Positions 42,777-51,911 of a stretch of DNA of 64,000 bases are shown piece by piece (position 1 is the first letter of the stretch; the number at the start of each line of letters is the position of its first letter). The notes below the pieces were generated by a model, which saw only the letters and a program-made list of their open reading frames with translations, was not told the DNA's origin and ran no database searches. This stretch comes from Gracilimonas sp964505215 (GTDB lineage Bacteria > Bacteroidota > Rhodothermia > Balneolales > Balneolaceae): contig CAZDGU010000002.1 in the NCBI GenBank assembly GCA_964505215.1, forward strand, positions 1 through 64,000, given 5' to 3'. The translations under genes and the position numbers were made by a program.

Positions 42777-44744
42777 TTGTTAGCACTCGAAAACATCACC
42801 TTACATTTAGGCGACCGCACGCTGCTGGACGGCATCAGCACGTTCATTAATCCCGGCGAGCGTATTGGCTTAGTGGGTCCTAATGGCGCAGGGAAATCAA
42901 CCTTGCTCAAAATTATTATGGGCATTTGGGAACCGGATGACGGAACCATTGCATTGGCCGGCGAAGAAACGCTCGGATATTTGCCTCAGGATGGAGTAGA
43001 TCCGGATTTTTCTCTTTCTGTGATTGAAGAAGTGGAATCGGCTTTTGCAGAGCTTTTTGAACTGGAAATGAGCGTGAAAAAAATTCAGCAGCAATTAGCC
43101 GAAGCAGAACCCAACAGCGCCGACTACCAACAGCTGATGGAGCGCTACGGAAAGCTGCAAACGGAACTGGAAACATCGGGATTATACACGCTGCGCGCCG
43201 AGGTGGAAAAAGTGTTGATGGGCCTCGGTTTTGATGAAGAAGACTTTCACCGAAACACAACGGAATTTAGCGGAGGCTGGCTGATGCGTATTGCGCTGGC
43301 CAAACTGCTGCTGAAGCGCCCAACCTACTTACTACTGGATGAGCCTACCAACCACTTAGATATTGAGTCACTGCAGTGGATGGAGAATTTCCTGAATACT
43401 TACGAGGGTGCCGTGGTGGTGGTTTCGCACGATAAAGCATTTTTAGATACCATCACCAACCGCACTTTAGCGCTCCGAAGCGGCGATATGTCTGATTATG
43501 CCGGTAACTATTCTTTTTATGAAAAGAAATGGGCTGAGGAGCGAGAGCTTCTTCTGAATGCTCAGAAAAATCAGGAAAAGCAGATTAAGGAAACGCAGGA
43601 ATTTATTGATCGCTTTCGATATAAAGCCACCAAAGCCCGGCAGGTGCAAAGTCGGGTAAAACAGCTCGAAAAAATGGAGCGCATTGAGCTGGAAGAAGAG
43701 CAAAGCAAGGTTTCATTCCGGTTCCCCGAACCTGAGCGTAGCGGACAAATAGTGATGAAGCTCAAAAACATTCACAAAAGCTACGATGACACGCCCGTTT
43801 TTAATGGCATTGACTATGAAGTAGAACGGGGTGATAAAATTGCGATTGTGGGTCCTAATGGCGCCGGAAAATCTACGTTAATTCGGATTCTGGCAGGTAT
43901 AGAACCCTTTCAGCAGGGCGAGCGGGTAGAAGGACATAACGTAACGGTGAATTATTTTGCCCAGCATCAGGCTGAGGAATTAGATCCTAAAAAAGATGCG
44001 CTGGAAACCATGCACGATGCAGGCTCTGGAGAGAAAGAAAGCCGTTTGCGTACTATTTTAGGCTGCTTTTTATTTCAGGGTGATGATGTTTTTAAAAAAG
44101 TGAAGGTGCTTTCGGGGGGAGAAAAGAGCAGGCTGGCACTGGCAAAAATGCTTTTATCTCCCGCCAATTTGCTCATTTTTGATGAGCCAACCAACCACCT
44201 GGATATGAGCAGTAAAAATATTTTACAGCAGGCCATTCAGCAGTACGAAGGCTCCTGCATAATTGTATCGCACGATCGGGATTTTCTGGATCCTATTGTT
44301 GATAAAGTGCTGGACGTGCAGCCGGGCTACATCAAAACGTATTTGGGGAATGTGTCGTATTATTTAACCCGAAAACGGGAAGAAGCGGAGTTAGCGGAAG
44401 AGGCAACCAAGTCTTCACCCCAAAAAACCACTGAAAATGATGCGCCACTTTCGCGAAAAGAGCAACGCCGCCTGGAGGCCGAGCGAAGAAATGCGTTAAG
44501 CCGTAGAACCAAGCCGCTGCGGAAGAAAATTAAAGCTGTGGAGCAGGAAATTGAAGAAAAAGAGCTTCGAAAAGCTGAAATTGAAGAACAAATGGCCCGG
44601 CCCGATTTTTACGATGATGCCGAAAAGGTGAAAAAATTCTCATTAGAATATGACCGGCTTAAAGCCGACCTTACAGACCGATACTCAAAATGGGAAGAAT
44701 ATCAGCAGCGAATGGAGTCTATAGAGGAGGAGTTTGAGCAATGA
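42777..44744 (+). CDS. ABC-F family ATPase
   Basis: A 655-residue protein with two ABC modules and no membrane domain, as in the ABC-F translation factors. Module 1 has GPNGAGKSTLLKIIMG and FSGGWLMRIALAKLLL. Module 2 has GPNGAGKSTLIRILAG and LSGGEKSRLALAKMLL. Between them is the linker arm rich in lysine and glutamate (FRYKATKARQVQSRVKQLEK). A C-terminal coiled coil from about 570 (KIKAVEQEIEEKELRKAEIE) fits the Uup/YdiF-like subgroup. Start is TTG. The stop overlaps the next gene by four bases. Confidence 0.92.
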   Translation: MLALENITLHLGDRTLLDGISTFINPGERIGLVGPNGAGKSTLLKIIMGIWEPDDGTIALAGEETLGYLPQDGVDPDFSLSVIEEVESAFAELFELEMSVKKIQQQLAEAEPNSADYQQLMERYGKLQTELETSGLYTLRAEVEKVLMGLGFDEEDFHRNTTEFSGGWLMRIALAKLLLKRPTYLLLDEPTNHLDIESLQWMENFLNTYEGAVVVVSHDKAFLDTITNRTLALRSGDMSDYAGNYSFYEKKWAEERELLLNAQKNQEKQIKETQEFIDRFRYKATKARQVQSRVKQLEKMERIELEEEQSKVSFRFPEPERSGQIVMKLKNIHKSYDDTPVFNGIDYEVERGDKIAIVGPNGAGKSTLIRILAGIEPFQQGERVEGHNVTVNYFAQHQAEELDPKKDALETMHDAGSGEKESRLRTILGCFLFQGDDVFKKVKVLSGGEKSRLALAKMLLSPANLLIFDEPTNHLDMSSKNILQQAIQQYEGSCIIVSHDRDFLDPIVDKVLDVQPGYIKTYLGNVSYYLTRKREEAELAEEATKSSPQKTTENDAPLSRKEQRRLEAERRNALSRRTKPLRKKIKAVEQEIEEKELRKAEIEEQMARPDFYDDAEKVKKFSLEYDRLKADLTDRYSKWEEYQQRMESIEEEFEQ

Positions 44745-45268
44745 AAAATTTGAGAGCACCGGTTATGTTTGTGATTATCGGTATTTTTTTAGCGGTGAAT
44801 TTTGGAGCTTGTTCCTCTTCTAAAGAAGTGGCTAAAGCGCCGGATGAAAGCTATTCCGAGCGGATTTCTCTCAATATTAATGAGGCCGTGTATTTTGATT
44901 TTGTGAAGCAGGAGAACAACTGGAGTGGAAATCTCACCATTTATACGCTGAATGATGAAGGCGAAAAAGTGGTAAAAACACGGATGACATCCGTGGCAGA
45001 CAGCACCTGGGATGATTTTGGGGAGTTTGTGAATTTTTTAAAGCTCTATGAAATTCCACCTCAAAATGAGATTGAAGGCTGGGTTCCGGATTCAGGTGAG
45101 CTTCCAAGGCGCGTGTACAATTTTGAAGTATTTGATGGCGATACCACGCGCACCTATTCTTATCAAGATCCCATCAATGGAATTCGAAATTACTGGCAAT
45201 CACAAAACGTACTCACTTTTGTGACGTTTATTCAGAATGATTTGCACTGGCGGGAAGTCTCGGAATAA
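44741..45268 (+). CDS. Hypothetical lipoprotein co-transcribed with the ABC-F gene
   Basis: A 175-residue protein with a lipobox (VNFGAC, cysteine about 24) after a hydrophobic segment. The mature part is mixed, with ISLNINEAVYFDFVKQENNW, DFGEFVNFLKLYEIPP and a YSYQDPINGIRNYWQS end. I do not recognise a family. ATGA overlap with the ABC-F gene means they are translated together, but the functional link is unknown. Confidence 0.7.
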   Translation: MKNLRAPVMFVIIGIFLAVNFGACSSSKEVAKAPDESYSERISLNINEAVYFDFVKQENNWSGNLTIYTLNDEGEKVVKTRMTSVADSTWDDFGEFVNFLKLYEIPPQNEIEGWVPDSGELPRRVYNFEVFDGDTTRTYSYQDPINGIRNYWQSQNVLTFVTFIQNDLHWREVSE

Positions 45269-45316
45269 GCTTTTCAATTTCCGATTAGCTGCTTGCCTTT
45301 TGACTATCCAAAAAGG

Positions 45317-45742
45317 TTACTTCGCAAAAATCTGACTCTTATCTGCAAAGGCTTTGAACTCGAGTGCATTTCCGCTGGGGTCCAGAAAAAACATGGTGGC
45401 CTGCTCGCCCGGCTCACCTTCAAAACGGATGTACGGCTCTATCACAAACTCGATGCCTTCCTTTTTCAGCTTATCGGCCAGCGCTTTCCATTCATCCATC
45501 TCCAGAATCACCCCAAAATGACGCACCGGTACGCCTTGACCATCCACCGAATTCTGTGCCGATTCTTTGGCCTCTTCCGGGCTTAAATGCGCCACAACCT
45601 GATGTCCCCACATGTTAAAATCAATCCACTGATCGGTGCTGCGGCCGGTTTTACAGCCCAGCAAATCATGATAAAATGCGAAGGTTTCGTCTAAATCTTT
45701 TACGGGAAATGCCAAATGGAAAGGATACGTTGCGTTACTCAT
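45317..45742 (-). CDS. VOC superfamily protein (glyoxalase/dioxygenase-like)
   Basis: A 141-residue vicinal-oxygen-chelate protein with two beta-alpha-beta-beta-beta units. Likely metal ligands are the histidine in YPFHLAFPVKDLDETF, the histidine in VPVRHFGVILEM and the glutamate in PSGNALEFKAF. Similar proteins carry WIDFNMWGHQVVAHL. Substrate unknown. It is divergent from the hydrolase gene next to it, whose start is 44 bases away. Confidence 0.87.
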   Translation of the reverse strand: MSNATYPFHLAFPVKDLDETFAFYHDLLGCKTGRSTDQWIDFNMWGHQVVAHLSPEEAKESAQNSVDGQGVPVRHFGVILEMDEWKALADKLKKEGIEFVIEPYIRFEGEPGEQATMFFLDPSGNALEFKAFADKSQIFAK

Positions 45743-45785
45743 AATGATGGTTATATTTAACGGTTCAATTTATAATACTGCACTT

Positions 45786-46544
45786 ATGAAATCTAAAAAA
45801 GTAGAATTTACCGGAAGTCTTGGAGAAACCTTAGTCGCTAAGTTTGATTTCCCGGATAATGAAGAACACAAAGGAACGGTACTGTTTGCTCACTGTTTTA
45901 CCTGCTCTAAAAATTTAAGAGTAGTGAGCACTATTACCAAAATATTAGGTGAATTGGGCTTTGCTACCTTCCGGTTCGACTTTACCGGCCTTGGAGAAAG
46001 TGACGGTGATTTTGCCAACACCAACTTTTCCTCTAACGTGGAAGATTTGGTGTCTGCTTATGAATATTTGGTGGATGAGCAGAACGCGCCTTCTATTTTA
46101 GTAGGACACTCGCTGGGTGGCGCTGCGGTACTGCAGGCCGCGCATCACATGGATTCTGTGAAAGCCGTGGCTACCATTGGGGCTCCGGCTCACCCCCAGC
46201 ATGTGCGTAAAAACTTTAAGCTGCAGTTAGACGAAATTGAAGAAAAAGGGAAGGCGGAAGTTACCTTGGCAGGACGCAAATTCACCATAAAAAAACAATT
46301 TTTGGATGATTTGAAGGAAGCCAAAATGACGCAGTACATACAAAACTTAGGTCGTGCGCTCATGGTTTTCCATTCCCCGATAGATAATACCGTGGGCATA
46401 GACAACGCCGGCATGATTTTTAAGTCAGCAAAACATCCAAAAAGTTTTGTATCCTTAGACAATGCCGGACACCTTCTTAATGACAATAAAGACAGTATAT
46501 ACGTTGGCAAAGTACTGGCAGTTTGGGCAGAAAAATACCTTTAA
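45786..46544 (+). CDS. Alpha/beta hydrolase
   Basis: A 252-residue serine hydrolase. The oxyanion-side motif is LFAHCFTCSKNLRVV, the nucleophile elbow GHSLGGAAV, and the acid and base lie in HSPIDNTVGIDNA and LDNAGHLL. The sequence corresponds to the N-terminal half of the bifunctional hydrolase/OsmC proteins, but no OsmC domain follows here. I chose ATG 45786, because the family begins at SKKVEFTGSLGE; an in-frame upstream ATG at 45744 adds 14 unlikely residues. Confidence 0.87.
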   Translation: MKSKKVEFTGSLGETLVAKFDFPDNEEHKGTVLFAHCFTCSKNLRVVSTITKILGELGFATFRFDFTGLGESDGDFANTNFSSNVEDLVSAYEYLVDEQNAPSILVGHSLGGAAVLQAAHHMDSVKAVATIGAPAHPQHVRKNFKLQLDEIEEKGKAEVTLAGRKFTIKKQFLDDLKEAKMTQYIQNLGRALMVFHSPIDNTVGIDNAGMIFKSAKHPKSFVSLDNAGHLLNDNKDSIYVGKVLAVWAEKYL

Positions 46545-46559
46545 TCTCGAATATGTTAT

Positions 46560-47486
46560 ATGAGTGAATCCATTGATACACTCCAGCTGAATTTAGACAG
46601 TGGCGGCCTCCACGTGATGAATGTCTCACTGGCCATCATTATGTTTGGAGTAGCGTTAGAGCTTACCATTGATGATTTCAAAAAAGTAGCTAAAAACCCA
46701 AAAGGAACCGTAATTGGGCTGGCTTCACAGTTTTTTTTATTGCCGGCACTCACTTTTTTAATGGTGATTGTGTTAGAACCGCATCCTTCTCTGGCCTTAG
46801 GCATGATGATGGTTGCGGCGTGCCCCGGAGGGAATATTTCTAACTTCTTTTCTTTATTAGCTCGGGGAAATCCGGCACTTTCGGTAAGCATGACGGCCTT
46901 TGCCACCTTGCTCTCCATCATAATGACGCCCTTTAATTTTACCTTTTGGGCCGGTTTATATGAACCTACAAATATCATCCTAACCGAAATTCATCTCGAC
47001 TTATTTGAAGTTTTTCGAATTATCGTGCTCATTCTTGGCATTCCTTTGGTTTTAGGCATGACGCTTCGGCACTTTAAAGATAAATTTTCAACCCGTATCT
47101 CCCCGTACATAAAAAACTTTGGGATTGTATTTTTTGCGGGATTTGTAATCATCGCCTTCAGCATGAACTTTGATAACTTTATCAAATATGTTCATATGGT
47201 TATTGCCTTGGTATTTTTTCATAATGCCATTGCTCTGAGCAGTGGCTACGGCATTGCCTATTTATTTAAGCTGCCCCGCAAAGACCGCAAGTCTATTTCT
47301 ATAGAAACCGGTATTCAAAATTCGGGGTTGGGTTTGTTGCTAATATTTAATTTCTTTGACGGGCTCGGCGGCATGGCTTTGGTTGCCGCATGGTGGGGCA
47401 TCTGGCACATTATTGCCGGGCTCAGTATCGGGTGGTACTGGTCAATAGGAAAATCAACTTTATATCGCGTATTCACTAATGCGTAA
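46560..47486 (+). CDS. Bile acid:sodium symporter family (BASS) transporter
   Basis: A 308-residue membrane protein with nine or ten hydrophobic helices. Typical BASS stretches are present: AACPGGNISNFFSLLARGNPAL (here split by the unwound crossing GGNISN), TIDDFKKVAKNPKG at the N-terminal side, and SIETGIQNSGLGLLLIFNF near the end. The family carries organic anions with sodium; many bacterial members move 2-oxoacids or sulfonated compounds. The real substrate is not known. It overlaps the acyltransferase gene by eight bases. Confidence 0.9.
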   Translation: MSESIDTLQLNLDSGGLHVMNVSLAIIMFGVALELTIDDFKKVAKNPKGTVIGLASQFFLLPALTFLMVIVLEPHPSLALGMMMVAACPGGNISNFFSLLARGNPALSVSMTAFATLLSIIMTPFNFTFWAGLYEPTNIILTEIHLDLFEVFRIIVLILGIPLVLGMTLRHFKDKFSTRISPYIKNFGIVFFAGFVIIAFSMNFDNFIKYVHMVIALVFFHNAIALSSGYGIAYLFKLPRKDRKSISIETGIQNSGLGLLLIFNFFDGLGGMALVAAWWGIWHIIAGLSIGWYWSIGKSTLYRVFTNA

Positions 47487-48744
47487 AAATTATTTGTGGT
47501 ATCAGTTCTGGCGTTATGCAGTAGTAAGGAATGGATTAAAGCTCTTTTATTCCAAAATCATTATCAAAAACAGGGAAAAACTGCCAAAGAACAAACCTAT
47601 TTTGTTTGTTCCCAATCATCAAAACTCCTTTATGGATGCTTTTTTGATTGTTACCTCCATCTCTGTTATTACTTATTTTTTAACCCGGGCCAGGGCCTTC
47701 AACCCACCTATTATGGGCTGGTTTTTACGCTCATTAAATATGCTGCCGGTATATCGGGTGCGAGATGGTTTCAGTTCAGTCCAAAAAAACAACGCTATTT
47801 TTGATGAGTGCTACCGCTACTTAAAGCGCAACCAAGCCGTTATGATTTTTGCCGAAGCCAATCATAACTTAAAAAAGCGCATTCGTCCGCTCAGTAAAGG
47901 ATTTACGCGTATCGCTTTTGGGGGTGAAGAAAAATACGATTGGGAATTAGACTTGCAGGTAGTTCCGGTGGGCATCAATTATACGGCACACAGAAACAGC
48001 CGAAATACCATTCAGGTAAACTTTGGTGAAAGCATCCCCGTGAGCAAATACCGGGAATTATATAAGCAGGACGAAAAGGAAGCTGCTGAGCTCTTAAAGC
48101 AAGAAGTCTCAGACTCAATGAAAAAACTGGCTTTTCACGTTCAGGATTTGGGAGAATATGCCGCTCAGGAAATTTTATGGGACACGCTGGAGCCGAATGA
48201 ACAGCTCATTGTAGATCCTGATACGGCAAACCCCCGCATTGCAAAAGCCAAACCTCATCTTACTGAGGAAATTAAGGAGGAAGCCAAAGAGCTGAGAAAA
48301 ACAGCCGAAAAGCAGGACTTTTCGTTGCGAGATATTACGCAAGGAAGACGCTGGTCGGCTGCGGATTATCTGCTTGCCCCTTTTTATCTCTTGGTACTTT
48401 TAAACAATATTATTCCATATCAACCGGTAAGATATTTAATGAAAAACGTAATAAAAGATCACGCATTTGATGCTTCCATCAAATTTGTAGCCGGCTTGTT
48501 TATTCTGCCTATTTTTTATGGAATAGTTTCTATCATTTTAGCGCTTTCCGGTCTTAGCTTTCCGTTTATAGCCGCCTATTTTGGAATCAGCATTTTAACG
48601 GCTCCGGCCTTCATCAGGGCCAAGGAACTATTCACCCCAGCCCTGAGTAAAAAGCTTAGCAAATCAAACCCTGACCTATTGAAAGAGATTAATGCCCGCT
48701 TAGAACCTTTCAGAAACCTGCGACAGCAGATTTTAAGGGAATGA
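47479..48744 (+). CDS. 1-acylglycerol-3-phosphate acyltransferase-like (PlsC) membrane protein
   Basis: A 421-residue protein with the PlsC/LPLAT catalytic motif NHQNSFMD near residue 43 (asparagine-histidine ... aspartate) followed by the block MIFAEANHNLKKRIRPLSKG corresponding to the EGT-type region. The acyltransferase domain is N-terminal. From about 300 there are two or three membrane helices (YLLAPFYLLVLLNNIIPY and IKFVAGLFILPIFYGIVSII). It likely acts in phospholipid remodelling at the inner membrane. The overlap with the BASS gene indicates one operon. Confidence 0.87.
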   Translation: MRKNYLWYQFWRYAVVRNGLKLFYSKIIIKNREKLPKNKPILFVPNHQNSFMDAFLIVTSISVITYFLTRARAFNPPIMGWFLRSLNMLPVYRVRDGFSSVQKNNAIFDECYRYLKRNQAVMIFAEANHNLKKRIRPLSKGFTRIAFGGEEKYDWELDLQVVPVGINYTAHRNSRNTIQVNFGESIPVSKYRELYKQDEKEAAELLKQEVSDSMKKLAFHVQDLGEYAAQEILWDTLEPNEQLIVDPDTANPRIAKAKPHLTEEIKEEAKELRKTAEKQDFSLRDITQGRRWSAADYLLAPFYLLVLLNNIIPYQPVRYLMKNVIKDHAFDASIKFVAGLFILPIFYGIVSIILALSGLSFPFIAAYFGISILTAPAFIRAKELFTPALSKKLSKSNPDLLKEINARLEPFRNLRQQILRE

Positions 48745-48796
48745 AGCAAAAATGTTTAATGTTCTTTAATCAAGCTTTAACCAAAAAATAATTCCT

Positions 48797-49330
48797 ATGA
48801 AATTTATACCCTATCTAACTATTGCACTATTAATTGCAGCAGGTTGTACCAAAACCGTAGAAAAAGAAGTAACTAAAACTAATTTTGAACATACCCAATT
48901 GGTAGCAACCGTTATGCCTGTGGGAGATAGCGGCGTTTCCGGCTCTGTTACGTTTACCAAAGCCACCAATGCCGTTTCCATTGAAGGTCAGTTTGAAGGC
49001 TTAGAGCCCGGAAAGCATGGTTTTCACATTCACCAGTATGGCGACTGCCGTGCTGAGGACGCAACCAGCGCAGGCGGCCACTTTAATCCGGACGGCCACG
49101 ATCATGCAGGTCCTGAGGATGAAATGCGCCACATGGGTGATTTAGGAAATATCGAAGCTGATGAAAACGGCTCTGCATCCATTAATGCAACAGATACAGT
49201 GATTGATCTGCAACAAATTTTAGGCCGGGGACTTGTCATTCACTCCGGAGAAGATGACTTAACCTCTCAGCCAACAGGAGCCGCCGGAAGCCGTGTAGCC
49301 TGTGGCGTAATTGGTATTGCGCAGAAGTAG
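48797..49330 (+). CDS. sodC: Superoxide dismutase [Cu-Zn], lipoprotein-like
   Basis: SodC removes superoxide outside the cytoplasm. The 177-residue protein has a lipoprotein-type signal (LTIALLIAAGC) and the full copper and zinc site: HGFHIHQYGDC, SAGGHFNPDGHDHAGP, HMGDLGN and GRGLVIHSGEDD. The disulfide cysteines are in YGDC and VACGVIG. Location is the periplasm or an outer leaflet. It may be translated after the acyltransferase gene, 52 bases upstream, or separately. Confidence 0.95.
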   Translation: MKFIPYLTIALLIAAGCTKTVEKEVTKTNFEHTQLVATVMPVGDSGVSGSVTFTKATNAVSIEGQFEGLEPGKHGFHIHQYGDCRAEDATSAGGHFNPDGHDHAGPEDEMRHMGDLGNIEADENGSASINATDTVIDLQQILGRGLVIHSGEDDLTSQPTGAAGSRVACGVIGIAQK

Positions 49331-49413
49331 AAATGGACATCAACGTATTTACTGCATAGCAAAGAAGAGCGGCAAGAAAAGTCAGGGGTGATTTTTACTA
49401 ATCGCACCCGCTA

Positions 49414-51123
49414 CTATTCCCAATCCGCATAAATTTGCTTCACTTCTTGGGCTGAAGTTGCTTCCAAAGCAGCTTCAGCCATTTTTTTTAAATCAGCTTT
49501 TGGTTTTGAGGAAAGCAGTTTACTTATTTTCGGGATAGAAGCAGGCGCCATGCTAAAGCTGTGAATCCCCATTCCCATTAAACAGGCTGCTCCTACGTTA
49601 TCGCCCGCCAATTCTCCGCACACGCTTACGGGAATGCCGGCGGAAGCGGCTCCCTTGGCAGTTTCTTGAATGAGCCGCAGCACAGCGGGGTGATAGTGTT
49701 GAAATAACGTGCCAATTCGCTCATTTCCACGATCTACAGCTAAGGTATATTGGGTGAGATCGTTGGTTCCTACACTAAAAAAATCGACTTCTTTGGCAAA
49801 TGCTTCTGCAAAAATTGCCGCGCTGGGCACTTCAATCATCACTCCAATGGGCAGATTTCCATCTATGGGCAAACCTGACTTTTTCAGCGTTTGCTGCATG
49901 GCTTGTATTTCTTCTTTAATAGCTCGCACCTCTTCCAAAACGGAAACCATGGGCACTAACACTCGTATTTTTCCGGGGTGATGTCCGGCCACCTTTAAAA
50001 TTGCTTTAAGCTGTGTTCTCAGTAGTTCCTTTTCTGCAAGTAACAGGCGAACCCCACGATAGCCCAAAAACGGATTTGCTTCCCGGATAGCCCTTCCCGC
50101 CAGCTTATCGCCGCCAATATCAAACAAACGAATGGTAACTGTTCCCTCAATTTCTTCTATAATTTTGGCATAGAAAGCCTCTTGTTCAGCTTGGCTTTTT
50201 TTCGCCTCTTTACCAAATAGCAAGCCTTCCGTTCGCAATAAGCCGATACTGTGGGCCCCGTGTTTTTTTACCTTAGGAAGCTCAGCCTCAAATTCGATAT
50301 TGGCTCCAATTTCAAAATTAATGCCATCCGAAGTTTCAAACTCAATGCTATTATAATCATCTTCGGCAGCTTGCTGCTGCTTTTCCCGGTAACTATCCAG
50401 CGTTTCTACGCTTGGGTTTATCAGCACCGAGCCGGCGTCACCATCAATAATAATAACCTGACCGGAACCTATTTTTTTAATCGCTTTTCCGGCATTCACT
50501 ATGCAGGGAATTCCTAACGATTTTGCAATGATAGCTGCGTGAGAAGTAAGCCCGCCCTTTTCCAGCACCAGTCCCGCCGCTCCATTTTCGTAATAAGAAA
50601 CCAAATCGGTTGGACTGATTTGCCGGGTAACAATTACAGTTCCGTTTTCAATATTCACATTACTCTTTCCGGCCTGATTGTTAACCTGAGCAATAAAGCG
50701 GTCACGGATATCTTCCAAATCCACAATGCGCTGGCGAAATAATTCCGACCCATTTTCTTTAAGCAGCTCAATAAACTTGCAATAGGTTTCATAAATGGCA
50801 AAATCTACGCTCAGTAAATCGTTTTCAATAATACTGAGCACAGACTTTTCAATTTCCACATCTTCTATAATCTGCTTTTGGGTGTCAATAATACCGGCAG
50901 AGCCCGAATCTTTTAATTCCCGGGCCATCACTTCCAGCTCGGCGGCCAGCTTCTTCTGTGCTTCTTTAAACTTATTTTTATGCGCTTCAACCTCTTCTTT
51001 TTTTATAGAAGTTGATGCAACCACACTTGATTTGGCATGTAACAATACGGCTTTTCCAATAGCCACTCCCTCACTGACGCCATGTGCTTCAATTATAATT
51101 TCTCCGGCTTTGGCCGCCTCCAT
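49414..51123 (-). CDS. ptsI: Phosphoenolpyruvate-protein phosphotransferase (enzyme I)
   Basis: Enzyme I takes phosphate from PEP and passes it to HPr. The 569-residue protein has the phospho-histidine loop GGLTSHAAIIAKSLG, the signature LLRTEGLLF and the PEP-site motifs VLVPMVSVLEEV, IGVMIEVPSAAIFA, FSVGTNDLTQYTLAVDRGN and PVSVCGELAGD. ptsH lies 12 bases upstream, so the two form an operon. No enzyme II gene is in the window. The pair could feed a regulatory PTS or one encoded elsewhere. Confidence 0.96.
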   Translation of the reverse strand: MEAAKAGEIIIEAHGVSEGVAIGKAVLLHAKSSVVASTSIKKEEVEAHKNKFKEAQKKLAAELEVMARELKDSGSAGIIDTQKQIIEDVEIEKSVLSIIENDLLSVDFAIYETYCKFIELLKENGSELFRQRIVDLEDIRDRFIAQVNNQAGKSNVNIENGTVIVTRQISPTDLVSYYENGAAGLVLEKGGLTSHAAIIAKSLGIPCIVNAGKAIKKIGSGQVIIIDGDAGSVLINPSVETLDSYREKQQQAAEDDYNSIEFETSDGINFEIGANIEFEAELPKVKKHGAHSIGLLRTEGLLFGKEAKKSQAEQEAFYAKIIEEIEGTVTIRLFDIGGDKLAGRAIREANPFLGYRGVRLLLAEKELLRTQLKAILKVAGHHPGKIRVLVPMVSVLEEVRAIKEEIQAMQQTLKKSGLPIDGNLPIGVMIEVPSAAIFAEAFAKEVDFFSVGTNDLTQYTLAVDRGNERIGTLFQHYHPAVLRLIQETAKGAASAGIPVSVCGELAGDNVGAACLMGMGIHSFSMAPASIPKISKLLSSKPKADLKKMAEAALEATSAQEVKQIYADWE

Positions 51124-51135
51124 ATCTCTCCCTTT

Positions 51136-51408
51136 TTATTCCTCTTCCATCCCAAATTTGTTTGTTATCAGGTCGGTTATAGCCTCAAGTGCCTCCTGCT
51201 CATCCGGGCCTTCCAGCTCCAGCTCCAGTTCAGCACCGCTTTCTGCGGCTAAAGTCATCACTCCTAAAATACTTTTCCCGTTTACCCTGTAGCCGTGGCT
51301 GTGAATAAAAAACTCTGATTCAAAAGAGCTGGCTAATTTCACTAATGCAGCTGATGGACGAGCGTGCAACCCGGCGGAATTTAAAATGGTTATTTTCTTT
51401 TTAATCAT
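51136..51408 (-). CDS. ptsH: Phosphocarrier protein HPr
   Basis: A 90-residue HPr with the active histidine 15 in GLHARPSA and the regulatory serine 46 in GKSILGVMTLAAESG, both at canonical positions. Serine 46 is the target of HPr kinase, so ATP-dependent regulation is possible. An HPr-kinase-like protein is encoded 7 kb away in the glycan locus (58622-59761). It is the first gene of the ptsHI operon. Confidence 0.95.
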   Translation of the reverse strand: MIKKKITILNSAGLHARPSAALVKLASSFESEFFIHSHGYRVNGKSILGVMTLAAESGAELELELEGPDEQEALEAITDLITNKFGMEEE

Positions 51409-51599
51409 ACATAAAGATAGTTATTTCCGGCGTTCTAAAACCTACTTGGAAGATGAAATAATATCTGGAATTTGCCAACTTCAAAAGCTAAAAAATCCGT
51501 TAAAATTAACGGTTATCAATAAATTATTAACTTTTTAAAAACCCATTAATCTTTCACCTAATGTTTCTTAAATTCAGTTCAACTTAAAAAATCAAATTT

Positions 51600-51887
51600 A
51601 TGTCCGTTACAGAAAAAGAAGTACACAAAATCGCAGACCTTGCAAGGCTGCAATTATCTGAAAAAGAGGCTGCTTCCTTTGCCCAAGATATGAATAAAAT
51701 TCTGGGCTATATGGATTTGCTTAACGAGCTGGATACCGAACATGTAGAACCACTCAGCCATGTTATAGACATGGAAAGCCGCTTGCGTTCAGACAAAGCT
51801 GAAAAACCGCTTTCTCACGAAGATGCGCTCAAAAATGCTCCGGAAGCCGACAGCGACTACTTCCGCGTACCAAAAGTGATTGAATAA
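51600..51887 (+). CDS. gatC: Aspartyl/glutamyl-tRNA amidotransferase subunit C
   Basis: GatC is the small subunit of GatCAB, which amidates misacylated Glu-tRNA(Gln) and Asp-tRNA(Asn). The 95-residue protein has the full family pattern: IADLARLQLSEKEAASFAQD, MNKILGYMDLLNELDTEHVE, PLSHV, LRSDKAEKPL and a C-terminal YFRVPKVIE. The A and B subunit genes are not adjacent, which is usual in this group. It precedes the yfhO-like gene by 24 bases. Confidence 0.95.
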   Translation: MSVTEKEVHKIADLARLQLSEKEAASFAQDMNKILGYMDLLNELDTEHVEPLSHVIDMESRLRSDKAEKPLSHEDALKNAPEADSDYFRVPKVIE

Positions 51888-51911
51888 TTACCCCTCTCTT
51901 AACTTCTCTTT